From assembly GCA_003244255.1 (NCBI GenBank), contig QHCD01000085.1, positions 1 through 49,695 of the forward strand: a stretch of DNA of 49,695 nucleotides, read 5' to 3'. Shown piece by piece: positions 7,855 to 17,510 of this stretch. The stretch is from Pseudonocardiales bacterium. GTDB taxonomy: Bacteria; Actinomycetota; Actinomycetes; Mycobacteriales; QHCD01. Below the pieces are notes generated by a model that ran no database searches, had not been told where the DNA came from, and saw only the letters and a program-made list of their open reading frames with translations. The position numbers and the translations under genes are program-made. Numbering within the stretch: position 1 is the first letter of the stretch; the number at the start of each line of letters is the position of its first letter.

Positions 7855-8787
7855 TCACGCGCCGTCCAGCCAGTCGAGTCGCCGCAGGATGACGCCTTCG
7901 CGCAGGGCCCACGGGCAGAGGTCCACCGTTTCGACGCCGAAGGCCGACATCGCAGCCCCGGCGACGACGGCGCCGGCCAGCAGCTGGTGGGACCGGCCCG
8001 GGCTGACGCCCTCCAGCTCGGCGAGATCGCGAGCGCTGATCCGGGAGATGAACGCCGTAACCTGCCGAAGTCCTTCCGCCGCAAGCGATCGCGGCGTCAG
8101 CATGCCCGTCCGCGACGGTGCCGCCCCGGCCAGCCGCGCGAGTGACCGGAATGTCTTCGACGTCGCCACCGCGCGGTCGGGTGCACCGGCTCCGGCGACC
8201 TCCGGCAGCGCGTTCGCGAGCACGGCGTCGACGTGTTCCCGCAGCGCAATCAAGCCGCCGCGATCCGGCGGGTCGCCGCGCAGACGTTCGCGCGTCAGCC
8301 GCCCGGCACCGAGCGGCAACGAGATGGCGACATCGGGATCCTCGTCGCGCCCGCTGGCCACCTCGAGCGAGCCGCCTCCGATGTCGAACACCAGCAGTCG
8401 CCCGGCGCTCCAGCCGAACCACCGGCGGACGGCGAGGAATGTCAGCCGCGCCTCGTCCGGTCCGGTCAGCACATCGACGTCGACGCCGGTCTCCTCGCGC
8501 AGCCGTTCGATCACGTCGGCGCCGTTCGTCGCGTCCCGCACGGCCGACGTCGCGAAGGCGAGCAGGTCGTCGCACCCCAGTCGCTTGGCCTGCGCCCGCG
8601 CCTTGGACACGGCCGAAACGAGCGCGGTGGAACCCTGCTTGGAGAGCGCACCGCGACCGGTGATGTGCTCCGCGAGCCGCAGGATGTACTTCTCGGAGTG
8701 CGTCGGTGTCGGGTGCGCGCCGCGGTGCGCGTCGACCACCAGCAGGTGCACTGTGTTCGAGCCGATGTCGAGCACGCCCAGACGCAT
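7855..8787 (-). CDS. ppx: Ppx/GppA-family exopolyphosphatase or (p)ppGpp phosphohydrolase
   Basis: 310 residues from the ATG at 8787. The ASKHA ATPase-like fold is clear: phosphate-1 loop GVLDIGSNTVHLLVVD at the N-terminus, LLAFATSAVRDATNG near residue 70, and phosphate-2 motif VFDIGGGSLEVASG near 135. The 'SKQGSTALVSAVSKARAQA' helix follows the usual pattern. The family hydrolyses inorganic polyphosphate or pppGpp in the cytoplasm. Its length matches the short two-domain actinobacterial Ppx, which lack the C-terminal HD-like domain. A gene of this type lies near senX3-regX3 and proC in mycobacteria (Rv0496, from memory), which supports a role in phosphate and stringent-response balance. Confidence 0.92.
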   Translation of the reverse strand: MRLGVLDIGSNTVHLLVVDAHRGAHPTPTHSEKYILRLAEHITGRGALSKQGSTALVSAVSKARAQAKRLGCDDLLAFATSAVRDATNGADVIERLREETGVDVDVLTGPDEARLTFLAVRRWFGWSAGRLLVFDIGGGSLEVASGRDEDPDVAISLPLGAGRLTRERLRGDPPDRGGLIALREHVDAVLANALPEVAGAGAPDRAVATSKTFRSLARLAGAAPSRTGMLTPRSLAAEGLRQVTAFISRISARDLAELEGVSPGRSHQLLAGAVVAGAAMSAFGVETVDLCPWALREGVILRRLDWLDGA

Positions 8788-8822
8788 GCGCCGATCATCC
8801 CGCACCAGTGCGGGGCCTCCTG

Positions 8823-11183
8823 TTATCTGCTCGGAAGCGGCACCTTCCACACGCTGCGCCCGAACGTCGCGGCGTAGAGGGTCTTGTCGTCGCCGGTGAT
8901 CTTCACGTCGAGCGCCGGTGTGTTCGGCAGGCCGGAGCCGACGCGTTTCCAGGCGCGCGTGCCGTCCTTGGCGTAGAACACCCCGAGGTCGGTGGCGGCG
9001 AACAACTCCTGGTGCGGCAGATCGTAGGTCAGCATCTCGACCGGCGCGTTCGGCAGCAGGCCACTGATGTTGTGCCAGGTACGGCCGCCGTTCGTCGTCT
9101 CCCAGACGTTGGCCGACAGGTCGCCCTCGCGGTAGCCGGAATACGCGACGAAGACGTGATCGGCATTGCTGCGGTCGACCACGATCGCGTTGACCCAGCG
9201 GGTCGGAAGCAGCCGATGACTGAACATCGACCAGTGCTTGCCGAGGTCGGTCGTCTTCCACAGGTTTCCGGTGTCGGTGCCGACGTAGATCGTGTTGGGC
9301 GCGGTCTTGGCCGGCGCGATCCAGGTGATGGTGCCGTACTCGCCGCCGTAGAAGGGGCCCTTGTCCCGCTCGTCGGGCGGCACCGGACCGGTCAGGTAGT
9401 CACCGGGCGGGCTGATGGCGGTGAACGTCTTGCCGCCGTTGGTCGAGCGGTCGAGGCGGTTACCGCCGAAGTAGACGACGTTGTGGTTCGTCGGGTCGAG
9501 AATGACGGGGGCGTCGGTGGTGATCCGGGTGGAGTGGGTCGGGCCGAACGCGGTGACGATCTGGGTGCCGTTCGCATCGACATGCCGGTGGCAGTTCCCC
9601 ACCTGATAGCACTCGTAGTAGATGTTGTGGTTGGTGTAGTCGATAAGTACCTCGTGGCCGTCGCCGCCGCCGAAGGCGTTCCACTGCGAGAGGTTCTGCG
9701 GCGGCGCGGTGTCCGTCCACGTGCGCACGCTGCCGTTGTCCTGCAGCCCGGTCGCGAGCCGTCTGGGGTCATCGGCCGCGACCGCCAGGTGATAGGACTG
9801 GTTGAACGGCTCGTACGTCGCGTGGATCCACGTGTTCGTCTGGCCGTTGGACTCCGACCGGTAGAACCCGCCGTCGTTGCCTACATAGACCCGGTAGGGG
9901 TGTCCACGGCGGTCGGGGTCCCAGGACATCGCGTGCTGGTCGGCGTGCACTCCGGACGAGAGGTGCCAGGTCTTGCCGCCGTCGGTCGATTCGCGCAGGC
10001 TGACGTCGGCGTTGAACAGGTGGTTCTTGTTCTTCGGATCGACCCAGATCCGGCCGAACCACCACTCGTAGCCGCTGTCACCGCCAGCATGCCCACCCGG
10101 ACGGAACGAGTTCCCCCCGTCGTCGGAGACGTAGAACCCCTTGTCCAGGCCATATCGGGTGCCCGTGACGACGTAGACGCGGTTGGGGTCACCCGGCGCG
10201 AGCGCGACGCCGATGCGACCGAGGCTCGGGTCACGGCGCAGCCCGGACCCGTTGGCGTCGGTGCTCGCCGTGCCGATGACGTTCTGCAGCCTGCTCCAGT
10301 GGCTGCCGCCGTCGGTGGACCGGAACAGGCCCGATCCGACGCCGCCGTAGACGCGCGCTCCGTTGTCCCGATGGTGGTCCCAGAGCGCCGCGAACACCCG
10401 GGCCGGGTTGGCCGGGTCGATCGCGATGTCGATGCCGCCGGTGGTGACATTCGGCGTGGGCAGCACCAGCTGCCAGCTGTTGTCGGCGTTGAGCCGGTAG
10501 ATGCCGCGCTGCCCGGCCGTGCCGGAGAGGTTGCCGGACGCGGCGGCGAAGACCCGCTTGGGGTTCGCCGGGTCGACGGCGATCCGGCCGATGGCGCCGC
10601 TGGCGGCGAGACCCGCCCGGGACCAGTGCGCGCCGCCGTCGGTGGACTTGTAGATGCCGTTGCCGAAGAAGGTGAGGCCGCCGCCGGACGGGTTCGCCTC
10701 GCCGGTGCCCGCCCACAGGGTCCGGTCCGAACCCATCGCGAGCGACCCGATCGTCTGCGTCGTCGTGGTCGGCCAGGCCGGATGGAACGTCGCGCCAGTG
10801 TCGGAGCTCTTCCACACACCACCGCCGGAGGCCGCGATGTAGACCGTGCCGGGACGGCCCGGGTCGGGCGCGAGGTCAGTGATGCGCGCCCCGATGTTGG
10901 ACGGTCCGACGAGCTTCCAGGTGCCCGGGCCCGAGGACAACGCGGCTGCCTGGCGAACGCCACGGTCGATCTCGGCCTGGGTCACCGGCTGATTGGAGGT
11001 GAACCTGCGGTCCAGATAGTCGGCCGGTGCCTGCGGGCCCCCCCGCTGTTCCTGCTCGGCGCCGTCGCCGCGGGTTGCCGCGGCGTGGTGGCTGCCCGGA
11101 GCGCCGGCGGCGGCGTAACTGATGCCCCCGGCTGCCAGAACCGCGACGGCGGCCGCCGCGATGATCGTGCGCGAGCGTCTCAT
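8823..11183 (-). CDS. Secreted Asp-box (BNR/sialidase-type) beta-propeller protein
   Basis: 786 residues from the ATG at 11183, with GAAGG at a good distance upstream; GTG at 11192 is the alternative. A signal peptide is evident ([20 protein letters not shown], Ala-rich end). At least eight Asp-box-like motifs of the form S-x-D-x-G-x-x-W are seen, including [47 protein letters not shown] and [13 protein letters not shown]. They indicate one or two beta-propellers like the VPS10/sortilin or glycosyl-hydrolase-like 'exo-alpha-sialidase' families. No catalytic residues were identified, so an enzyme activity is not claimed. It is probably exported. It runs divergently from the gene at 11284. Confidence 0.85.
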   Translation of the reverse strand: MRRSRTIIAAAAVAVLAAGGISYAAAGAPGSHHAAATRGDGAEQEQRGGPQAPADYLDRRFTSNQPVTQAEIDRGVRQAAALSSGPGTWKLVGPSNIGARITDLAPDPGRPGTVYIAASGGGVWKSSDTGATFHPAWPTTTTQTIGSLAMGSDRTLWAGTGEANPSGGGLTFFGNGIYKSTDGGAHWSRAGLAASGAIGRIAVDPANPKRVFAAASGNLSGTAGQRGIYRLNADNSWQLVLPTPNVTTGGIDIAIDPANPARVFAALWDHHRDNGARVYGGVGSGLFRSTDGGSHWSRLQNVIGTASTDANGSGLRRDPSLGRIGVALAPGDPNRVYVVTGTRYGLDKGFYVSDDGGNSFRPGGHAGGDSGYEWWFGRIWVDPKNKNHLFNADVSLRESTDGGKTWHLSSGVHADQHAMSWDPDRRGHPYRVYVGNDGGFYRSESNGQTNTWIHATYEPFNQSYHLAVAADDPRRLATGLQDNGSVRTWTDTAPPQNLSQWNAFGGGDGHEVLIDYTNHNIYYECYQVGNCHRHVDANGTQIVTAFGPTHSTRITTDAPVILDPTNHNVVYFGGNRLDRSTNGGKTFTAISPPGDYLTGPVPPDERDKGPFYGGEYGTITWIAPAKTAPNTIYVGTDTGNLWKTTDLGKHWSMFSHRLLPTRWVNAIVVDRSNADHVFVAYSGYREGDLSANVWETTNGGRTWHNISGLLPNAPVEMLTYDLPHQELFAATDLGVFYAKDGTRAWKRVGSGLPNTPALDVKITGDDKTLYAATFGRSVWKVPLPSR

Positions 11184-11283
11184 TCGCCTCACCCTTCGCC
11201 GAACGGGTCGACCGACTGCGGGAGCACGATACTCGCCGTGGCGATCCGAGCCGAGGCCTGGAGCACGGCTTAGGGTTGGTCGC

Positions 11284-12114
11284 GTGGCACCCAGACGCGC
11301 CCAGCCCCGCGACGGCGAGGTCGGCCTCGACTTCGCCCGGGAATGGATCGAGTTCGTCGACCCGGCCGACAAGGAGCATGTCGTGCGAGCCGACCTCACC
11401 TGGCTCTGCTCGCGGTGGACGTGCATCTTCGGCAGCGGGTGTCACGGCATTCTCGGCCGCGCGGACGAGGGCTGCTGCAGCCACGGCGCGTTCTTCACCG
11501 ACACCGCCGATGAGAAGCGGGTGCGCAGGTTCGCCCGGGATCTCGACGCCACCACGTGGCAGTTCGCCGACGTCGGCAGGCGCAAGGGCATCGCCGTGCG
11601 CGACACGGTCGACGACGATCCGAACCGTCGTCGTACCCGCCGGGTCGACGGCGCCTGCATCTTCTTAAACCGTAAGGGTTTCGCCGGGGGGGCGGGGTGC
11701 GCCCTGCATGCGCTCGCGCTGCGCGCCGGCCGACATCCACTCGAGACCAAGCCCGACGTCTGCTGGCAACTTCCGATCAAGCGGGACCAGGACTGGGTGA
11801 ACCGCACCGACGGCAGCCGCGTGCTGGTCAGCACCATCACCGAATTCGACCGCCGCAGCTGGGGCGACGGCGGCCACGACCTGCACTGGTACTGCACGTC
11901 GGCGCCGGAGGCACACGTCGGCGGCGAACCGCTGTACGAGAGCTACCGGCCAGAGCTCACCGAGCTGCTCGGCAAACCCGCCTATGCCGAGCTGTCGAGA
12001 CTCGCCGCCGAACGGCTCGAGAGGGGCATGATCGCCGTCCACCCGGCAACGGCGAAAGCCCAGCAACCGCAGCCGAAGCGGCGCCGCTCGACCTCGACCC
12101 GCTCCGGGGACTAG
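11284..12114 (+). CDS. Conserved actinobacterial protein with Cys-rich N-terminal half (Rv0495c-like)
   Basis: 276 residues from the GTG at 11284. The N-terminal half carries [38 protein letters not shown] and [11 protein letters not shown], a cysteine cluster that could bind metal. The centre has the [21 protein letters not shown] segment, resembling the cysteine pattern of putative metal-chelating UPF0153/DUF3109-type domains. I recognise it as the mycobacterial Rv0495c type by position and motifs; its function is unknown. It converges on regX3, and the two stop codons overlap by 4 bp (12111-12114). The last 25 residues are a basic Gln/Pro/Arg tail. Confidence 0.82.
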   Translation: MAPRRAQPRDGEVGLDFAREWIEFVDPADKEHVVRADLTWLCSRWTCIFGSGCHGILGRADEGCCSHGAFFTDTADEKRVRRFARDLDATTWQFADVGRRKGIAVRDTVDDDPNRRRTRRVDGACIFLNRKGFAGGAGCALHALALRAGRHPLETKPDVCWQLPIKRDQDWVNRTDGSRVLVSTITEFDRRSWGDGGHDLHWYCTSAPEAHVGGEPLYESYRPELTELLGKPAYAELSRLAAERLERGMIAVHPATAKAQQPQPKRRRSTSTRSGD

Positions 12115-12791
12115 TCCTCGAACTTGTAGCCCAGCCCGCGGACGGTCACCAGGTGGCGGGGCTGCGCGGGATCGGGTTCGATCTTCGCCCGCAGCCGCTT
12201 CACGTGTACGTCGAGGGTCTTGGTGTCGCCGACGTAGTCCGCGCCCCACACCCGGTCGATCAACTGCCCGCGGGTGAGCACCCGGCCGGAGTTGCGCACC
12301 AGCAACTCCAGCAGGTCGAACTCCTTCAGCGGCATGCCCACCTCGGCGCCGCCGACGGTGACGACGTGCCGCTCGACGTCGACCCGCACCGGCCCGGCCT
12401 CGATGGCGCCCGGCAGCAGCTCGTCGGGCTCGACATGCCGGCGGAGCACGGCGCGGATGCGGGCCACCAGCTCGCGCGATGAGAAGGGTTTCGTCACGTA
12501 GTCGTCGGCACCGAGCTCGAGCCCGACCACCTTGTCGACCTCACTGTCGCGCGCGGTCAGCATGATGATCGGTACGTTCGACCGGGCCCGAAGCGCACGG
12601 CAGACCTCGGTGCCGGAGATCCCCGGAAGCATCAGGTCGAGCAGCACGACGTCCGCGCCCCTGCGGTCGAACGCGGCCAGGGCGTCCGGGCCGGTCGTTG
12701 CGACATCGACGTCGAGCTTCTCCCGACGCAACATGTAGGACAGGGCTTCGGAGAACGACTCCTCGTCTTCGACGACGAGCACCCGGGTCAT
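12111..12791 (-). CDS. regX3: Two-component response regulator RegX3 (OmpR/PhoB family)
   Basis: 226 residues, the family length. The receiver domain has the acidic pair in VVEDEESF, phospho-acceptor Asp52 in LLDLMLPG, Thr79 in MLTARD and Lys101 in YVTKPF. The C-terminal OmpR-type winged helix includes [22 protein letters not shown] and [15 protein letters not shown]...VRGLGYKFE. Its ATG overlaps the senX3 stop (ATGA), so the pair is co-translated. In actinobacteria SenX3-RegX3 activates phosphate-starvation genes; PhoU and Ppx in the neighbourhood fit that role. Confidence 0.95.
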   Translation of the reverse strand: MTRVLVVEDEESFSEALSYMLRREKLDVDVATTGPDALAAFDRRGADVVLLDLMLPGISGTEVCRALRARSNVPIIMLTARDSEVDKVVGLELGADDYVTKPFSSRELVARIRAVLRRHVEPDELLPGAIEAGPVRVDVERHVVTVGGAEVGMPLKEFDLLELLVRNSGRVLTRGQLIDRVWGADYVGDTKTLDVHVKRLRAKIEPDPAQPRHLVTVRGLGYKFED

Positions 12792-14074
12792 CGCGCTCCC
12801 TTGACATCGACGGTCGTGCGCCGGACCGGCGCGATCGAGGACAGTTCGGAGGCCGGCCGGTGCTCCGCCGGTTGCAGCGGCTCCGCAGCCGGGTCGACGG
12901 TGGACGCCGCCGGTATCTGCAACGTGAACGTCGATCCCGACCCGAGCGCACTCCACACGTTCAACCGGCCGCCGTGGTTGCTCGCGATGTGCTTGACGAT
13001 CGCGAGCCCCAGCCCGGTGCCGCCGGTCGCGCGCGAACGGGCGGGATCGGCGCGGTAGAAGCGCTCGAAGATGCGCTGCAGATCGGCCTCGGCGATCCCG
13101 ATGCCCTGGTCGGCCACCGAGACCTCGACGTAGCGGCCGCCGTTGCGGTGCTCCCCCGGGATGACACGCAGCTTCGTCCCGACGGCGACCCTCGTGCCGG
13201 CCGGGCTGTAGGCGATCGCGTTGCCGACCAGGTTGGCGAGGGCGGTCACCAACTGCGTCTGGTCACCTCGCAGCGAGAGCCCGCGCTGCCCGCCGCATAC
13301 GACGGTGATGCCGGCCGATTCCGCTGCCAGCCGGGTCTGGTCGACCGCCTCCTCGACGACCCGGTCCACCGGCACCGCGGTGGCGGCCGACGGCAACGGA
13401 TCGGCCCCTTCCAGGCGGGACAGCTCGATCAGCTCCTGCACCAGCCGGCCGAGCCGATGCCCTTCCTGCTGCACCCGCCGTGCGAACCGGCTCACCGCCT
13501 CGGGGTCGTCGGCCGCCTCCTCGATGGTCTCGCCGAGCAGGCTGAGCGCCCCCACCGGCGTCTTCAGCTCGTGGCTGATGTTGGCCACGAAGTCGCGCCG
13601 CACCGCCGAGAGGCGCCGTAGCTCGGTGACGTCCTCGAGGAAGAGCGCAACGTGCCCGGACTCACCGAGCGGCGCGACCACCGCCTGCACCGCCAGCGGT
13701 TCGTGACCGAGCCTGGAGTCGGGCAGATCCACCGACACCTCTCGGGTCACGCCGGTCTCGCGGGCGATGCGGGCCAGCCGGTGCAGCTCCTCCACGATCA
13801 GGTGCCCTCCGCGGACGATACCCATCTTCCGCACGGCCGGGTTGGCCAGTGCGACGTCGGACGACTCGTCCAGGACGACGACGGCGAGATGCATCTGCTC
13901 GGGGATGTGGCGGAGCACGTCGATCGGCACCACCTGCTCGGGTGATGCCTCGCCGGGCACCGGTCGGCGAGCCGGCGGGCCCGATCGCGGGCGGCGCCGC
14001 CACCAGGTGCACGCGGTCACGCCGACCAGCAGGCCGACGATCAGCCCGGTGACGACGCCGACGGCGATACCCAC
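12788..14074 (-). CDS. senX3: Sensor histidine kinase SenX3
   Basis: 428 residues. There is one N-terminal membrane segment (about residues 3-24), a PAS-like region (about 50-150), then the kinase core. The H-box is VANISHELKTP with His168, the N-box is NLVGNAIAYSPAG, the G1 box is VADQGIGI, followed by FERFYRADPARS and the G2 box GGTGLGLAIVKHI. The single membrane helix without a large external sensor matches SenX3, which is thought to read phosphate status through PhoU and the Pst transporter. Its stop overlaps the regX3 start by 3 bases. It is transcribed divergently from phoU with a dyad site between them. A short C-terminal Pro/Glu-rich tail is not conserved. Confidence 0.94.
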   Translation of the reverse strand: MGIAVGVVTGLIVGLLVGVTACTWWRRRPRSGPPARRPVPGEASPEQVVPIDVLRHIPEQMHLAVVVLDESSDVALANPAVRKMGIVRGGHLIVEELHRLARIARETGVTREVSVDLPDSRLGHEPLAVQAVVAPLGESGHVALFLEDVTELRRLSAVRRDFVANISHELKTPVGALSLLGETIEEAADDPEAVSRFARRVQQEGHRLGRLVQELIELSRLEGADPLPSAATAVPVDRVVEEAVDQTRLAAESAGITVVCGGQRGLSLRGDQTQLVTALANLVGNAIAYSPAGTRVAVGTKLRVIPGEHRNGGRYVEVSVADQGIGIAEADLQRIFERFYRADPARSRATGGTGLGLAIVKHIASNHGGRLNVWSALGSGSTFTLQIPAASTVDPAAEPLQPAEHRPASELSSIAPVRRTTVDVKGAR

Positions 14075-14167
14075 GACCTAGATGGTAGGCAGCAACGTCG
14101 GTTGCGGGTCCCGCACCGCGCAGACCGCCGCCCGGGGTGGTAGGAGTTCATCGACACGTCGGGCAGT

Positions 14168-14181
14168 GTTCACCGGTGAAC
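14168..14181. promoter_or_regulatory. Perfect 14-bp dyad GTTCACCGGTGAAC, candidate RegX3 site
   Basis: GTTCACCGGTGAAC is its own reverse complement. It lies 94 bp upstream of senX3 and 109 bp upstream of phoU, between the divergent genes. RegX3 and PhoP sites in actinobacteria are built from GTTCA(C/T)-type half-sites, so an autoregulatory site is plausible. Assignment is by resemblance and position only. Confidence 0.55.
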
Positions 14182-14208
14182 ACACTTCCGGTGGCCCGGC
14201 GGTGGCCC

Positions 14209-14246
14209 TATGAAGTGGTCCCATGAAGTGGTCCGATGAAAGTGCT
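14209..14246. repeat. Tandem 13-bp repeats between senX3 and phoU
   Basis: Two near-identical 13-bp units (TATGAAGTGGTCC at 14209, CATGAAGTGGTCC at 14222) are followed by a degenerate third starting GATGAAAGTG at 14235. They lie in the phoU upstream region, after the 14-bp dyad. They could be extra response-regulator half-sites or a simple duplication. Confidence 0.7.
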
Positions 14247-14289
14247 GGAGTCAGGCTAGCCGTTGTAAGTCCGGACGAACTGGAGCGGA

Positions 14290-14943
14290 ATGCGCGACAA
14301 CTTTCACGATGATCTCGACCGCATCGGTGCGACGCTGATCGACATGACCGGCCTGGTGGCGTCGGCGATGTCGATGGCGACGGATGCCCTGCTCGATGCC
14401 GATATCGCGCTCGCCGACAGCGTCATCAGTGCCGATGCGAAGATCGACGGCGCCTATCAGGACCTCGAGGAGCGCTCGTTCGAGCTGCTCGCGCGCCAGC
14501 AACCGGTCGCGGGCGACCTCCGCACCATCGTGACGAGCCTGCGCATGGTGGCCGACCTGGAGCGGATGGGTGATCTCGCCCTGCACATCGCGAAGATCGC
14601 GCGGATGCGCTACCCGAACTCGGCCGTCCCTGACGAGCTGCGCGAGACCATCCGGGAGATGGGACAGGTGGCCGAGCGGATCGTGGTCAAGACGGGCGAC
14701 GTCGTCGCGGGCAAGGATCTGACCCTCGCGAGCGAACTCGAGACCGACGACGACGTCATGGACGCGCTGCACAAGAAGCTGTTCTCGGTCCTGCTGTTCC
14801 AGGACTGGCCCTACGGCGTGGAGACGGCGATCGACATCACGCTGCTCGGCCGGTACTACGAGCGGTTCGCCGACCACGCCGTTTCGGTGGCCCGGCGGAT
14901 CGTCTTCCTCGTCACCGGCGAAATGCCCCGCACCGCCGCCTGA
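14290..14943 (+). CDS. phoU: Phosphate signalling protein PhoU (PhoY type)
   Basis: 217 residues, the standard length. Two three-helix PhoU repeats are visible. The first runs from MRDNFHDDLDRIGATLIDM through the 'DLRTIVTSLRMVADLERMGDLALHIAKIA' helix near residues 78-106. The second ends with GVETAIDITLLGRYYERFADHAVSVARRI. The E/D-R-M-G-D and E-R-F-A-D-H patterns are the family metal-binding motifs. PhoU represses the phosphate sensor kinase when phosphate is ample and probably partners with SenX3, encoded divergently 215 bp away. No pst genes are in the window. Confidence 0.95.
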   Translation: MRDNFHDDLDRIGATLIDMTGLVASAMSMATDALLDADIALADSVISADAKIDGAYQDLEERSFELLARQQPVAGDLRTIVTSLRMVADLERMGDLALHIAKIARMRYPNSAVPDELRETIREMGQVAERIVVKTGDVVAGKDLTLASELETDDDVMDALHKKLFSVLLFQDWPYGVETAIDITLLGRYYERFADHAVSVARRIVFLVTGEMPRTAA

Positions 14944-15008
14944 CGCCGTCCCGTCGGGTCGGTGCCGACGCCGTCCTGACGCCGGCCCGTCGGGTCGCCC
15001 GCACTCTG

Positions 15009-15617
15009 ATGTTTGACCAGCACGAGCGCGCTCACCTGTACACGCTCGCGGGGTCCCAGTCCTCGCTGCCCGAGCGGGAGTGCCAGCTGCTGCGTCCCGC
15101 TGTGCACGCGATGCTCGAGGCGCTGATGCCGCTCCCCGCCTGCGTCGTCAACGCCCGCCTGGACATCCTGGCTTACAACGCGACGTACGGGCGGCTGGTC
15201 GCAGACCTGGACACGATGGCGTTCGAGGACCGCAACTCGTTGTGGTTGATGTTCACCCAGCCTGCATGGCGGGCAGCCGTCGTCGACTGGGACGACGCGG
15301 TGCCCCGGCTGGTCGCGCAGTACCGGGCCGGCATGGCTGCGCACGTCGGCGAGCCGGTCTGGAAGTGCCTGTTAAAGCGCCTGCAGGACGCATCGCCGGA
15401 GTTCCGCGAGATGTGGGATCGGCATGAGGTCGAGACACCCGAGAACCGCACCAAGCAGGTGCTCAACCCGCACGTCGGCATGCTGAACCTGGATTTCACC
15501 CACCTGTACTTCGGACCGCGGATCGGCACCCGGCTGACCACCTACACACCGGCCGACGAGCAGACGGCGGCCCGGTTGCGGGAGCTCGCCGAACTCACCG
15601 TGCGGGCGGCCGCCTGA
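15009..15617 (+). CDS. MmyB-like ligand-binding domain protein lacking the XRE helix-turn-helix
   Basis: 202 residues. Nearly all of it matches the C-terminal ligand-binding (MLTR_LBD/MmyB-like PAS-type) domain of Streptomyces-type XRE regulators: HERAHLYTLAG at the start, LPACVVNARLDILAYNATYGRL near residue 42, RNSLWLMFTQPAWRA, and the C-terminal NLDFTHLYFGPRIGTRLTTYTPAD. Full-length family members carry an XRE HTH of about 80 residues before this point. Here the frame begins right at the domain boundary, and no HTH is readable in the 65 bp back to phoU. It is therefore either a 5'-truncated remnant or a stand-alone ligand-binding protein. A GC-rich duplicated CCGTCGGGTCG motif sits in the upstream gap. 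Confidence 0.75.
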   Translation: MFDQHERAHLYTLAGSQSSLPERECQLLRPAVHAMLEALMPLPACVVNARLDILAYNATYGRLVADLDTMAFEDRNSLWLMFTQPAWRAAVVDWDDAVPRLVAQYRAGMAAHVGEPVWKCLLKRLQDASPEFREMWDRHEVETPENRTKQVLNPHVGMLNLDFTHLYFGPRIGTRLTTYTPADEQTAARLRELAELTVRAAA

Positions 15618-15648
15618 TGCCGCGGCGCACGCGGCGCACGTGGCGCCG

Positions 15649-15705
15649 ACATTGTGCGACCTACCCGTCGTCGCGGCCTTGATCGGCAGGTAGAGCGCAC
15701 AACGT
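15649..15705. terminator. 17-bp imperfect inverted repeat between convergent genes
   Basis: ACATTGTGCGACCTACC (15649-15665) pairs with GGTAGAGCGCACAACGT (15689-15705) apart from three mismatched positions, with a 23-bp loop. It lies between the ends of the regulator fragment and ino1, which converge. No T-tract follows, so a bidirectional hairpin terminator is possible but not proven. Confidence 0.5.
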
Positions 15706-15715
15706 CGACAGGTGT

Positions 15716-16795
15716 CTAACGCTCGATCTCGCCGCGGATGAACTGCTCCACCAGCTCGCGGGCCTCGTCGTCACGGTGCTGGATCGGCGGCGACTTCATG
15801 AAGTAGCTGGACGCCGAGGTGATCGGCCCACCGATGCCGCGATCCAGCGCGATCTTCGCAGCGCGGACGGCGTCGATGATGATGCCGGCGGAGTTCGGTG
15901 AATCCCACACCTCGAGCTTGTACTCCAGGTTCAGCGGCACGTCGCCGAAGGCGCGGCCCTCCAGGCGCACATACGCCCACTTGCGGTCATCCAGCCACGG
16001 GACGTAGTCCGAGGGCCCGATGTGCACGTTGTCCTTGCCGATGTCGTGGGAGAGCTGCGAGGTCACCGATTGGGTCTTGGAGATCTTCTTCGACTCCAGC
16101 CGTTCCCGCTCGAGCATGTTCTTGAAGTCCATGTTGCCGCCGACGTTGAGCTGCATCGTGCGATCCAGGATCACGCCGCGGTCCTCGAACAGCTTGGCAA
16201 GCACGCGGTGGGTGATCGTCGCGCCGACCTGGCTCTTGATGTCGTCGCCGATGATCGGAACGCCCGCGGCAGCGAACTTCTCGGCCCATTGCGGTGTGCT
16301 GGCGATGAACACCGGCAGCGCGTTGACGAATCCCACCTTCGCATCGATCGCGCATTGGGCGTAGAAGCGGTCGGCATCCTCCGAACCGACGGGCAGGTAG
16401 GAGACCAGCACGTCGACCCGCGCGTCCTTCAGCGCCTTGACGACGTCGACCGGTGAATCGTCGGACTCCTCGATGGTCTCCCGGTAGTAGCGGCCGAGGC
16501 CGTCGAGCGTGTGCCCTCGCTGCACGGTCACGTTCAACGGCGCCACGTCGGCGATCTTGATCGTGTTGTTCTCGCTTGCGGCGATCGCCTCGGAGAGGTC
16601 GCGGCCGACCTTCTTCGCATCGACGTCGAAGGCCGCGACGAACTGCACGTCGCGCACGTGGTAGTCGCCGAACCGCACGTGCATCAGGCCGGGCACCGGG
16701 GCAGCAGGGTCGGCATCGCGGTAGTACTCGACGCCCTGGATCAGGGACGCGGCACAGTTCCCGACGCCGACGACGGCGACGCGTACGGCGGGCAT
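15716..16795 (-). CDS. ino1: Inositol-3-phosphate synthase
   Basis: 359 residues. Converts glucose-6-phosphate to L-myo-inositol-1-phosphate with NAD+, supplying inositol for phosphatidylinositol, mycothiol and related lipids in actinobacteria. The NAD-binding motif is [20 protein letters not shown] at the N-terminus. Other landmarks are [17 protein letters not shown] near residue 151, the conserved core [15 protein letters not shown] near 205, [13 protein letters not shown] near 240, and [21 protein letters not shown] near 305. This short form is the prokaryotic/actinobacterial type. It is 10 bp downstream of padR on the same strand, so PadR probably controls it. Confidence 0.96.
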   Translation of the reverse strand: MPAVRVAVVGVGNCAASLIQGVEYYRDADPAAPVPGLMHVRFGDYHVRDVQFVAAFDVDAKKVGRDLSEAIAASENNTIKIADVAPLNVTVQRGHTLDGLGRYYRETIEESDDSPVDVVKALKDARVDVLVSYLPVGSEDADRFYAQCAIDAKVGFVNALPVFIASTPQWAEKFAAAGVPIIGDDIKSQVGATITHRVLAKLFEDRGVILDRTMQLNVGGNMDFKNMLERERLESKKISKTQSVTSQLSHDIGKDNVHIGPSDYVPWLDDRKWAYVRLEGRAFGDVPLNLEYKLEVWDSPNSAGIIIDAVRAAKIALDRGIGGPITSASSYFMKSPPIQHRDDEARELVEQFIRGEIER

Positions 16796-16805
16796 AGCGG
16801 CTCCT

Positions 16806-17399
16806 CTACGGGTGATGGGGCTGCGGCTGCGGCCCCATGGCCGGTCGCGCAGCCTCGGAGCTGGTATCGGCCTGCTCGCCGGCGATCAGCTCGTCCAGCC
16901 AGCGGACCTCTCGGTCCGCGGACTCGAGACCGTGCTCGGCCAGCTCGCGGGTGTAACGGTCGAGGCGTTCACGGGCGCGGCCGAGACTTGCCCGCATGCC
17001 GTCGCGCCGGTCAGCGACCCGGCGGCGGCGGCCCTGCAGGATGCGCAGCCGGACTTCGGCGCTGGTCCTTGCGAAGAACGCCAGGTGGACGTCGAAGCGA
17101 TCGTCCGCCCAGCTGGGTGGGCTCGCGTCGGCCAGCAGATCGGCAAAGTGCTCCTTGCCCTGGGCGGTCAGCTGGTAGACGACGCGGGCCCGCTTCGGGC
17201 GCAGGCCCGACGTAGGCGGCGCGACGCCGGACCCGGTCTCGGTGATCCAGCCGGCCGCCTGCATGCGCCGCAAGGTGGGGTACAGCGAGCCGTAGGAGAA
17301 CGCACGCAGGCCACCGAGCAACCCGCCCAGCCGTTTGCGTAGCTCGTAGCCGTGCATGGGCGCATCGGCGAGCAGGCCGAGCACCGCGAACTCCAGCAC
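16806..17399 (-). CDS. PadR-family transcriptional regulator
   Basis: 197 residues. The N-terminal winged helix is [24 protein letters not shown], followed by [19 protein letters not shown] and the wing [14 protein letters not shown]. The C-terminal half (about 95-180) is the helical PadR dimerisation domain (Vir-like), with many Arg residues. A PadR gene directly upstream of ino1 is a conserved actinobacterial arrangement. A perfect dyad 40 bp upstream (17439-17451) is a good candidate operator. The ligand is unknown. The last 20 residues are a low-complexity Pro/Gln/His tail. Confidence 0.9.
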   Translation of the reverse strand: MLEFAVLGLLADAPMHGYELRKRLGGLLGGLRAFSYGSLYPTLRRMQAAGWITETGSGVAPPTSGLRPKRARVVYQLTAQGKEHFADLLADASPPSWADDRFDVHLAFFARTSAEVRLRILQGRRRRVADRRDGMRASLGRARERLDRYTRELAEHGLESADREVRWLDELIAGEQADTSSEAARPAMGPQPQPHHP

Positions 17400-17438
17400 G
17401 ATCCCTCCACTGCTGCTGACATAAGCGCCGTCATGTTA

Positions 17439-17451
17439 TATCGAAACGATA
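17439..17451. promoter_or_regulatory. Palindrome TATCGAAACGATA, candidate PadR operator
   Basis: TATCG-AAA-CGATA is a dyad with 5-bp arms, in an AT-richer stretch between the padR start (17399) and the divergent DUF5318 gene (17511). PadR proteins often bind such short dyads over their own promoter. Position suggests control of both directions. Confidence 0.5.
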
Positions 17452-17510
17452 CGTGAACAGCAAGCCCGTATCGGGGCCGAACCGACCGGCCCACGGCGTA
17501 CGCTCGCCCG

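Noticed and set aside
8706..11273. Very long rightward ORF of over 800 codons opposite the Asp-box protein
   Set aside because: It is the antisense shadow of a well-supported secreted protein with signal peptide and repeated motifs; the shadow is Arg/Val/Gly-rich with no family features.
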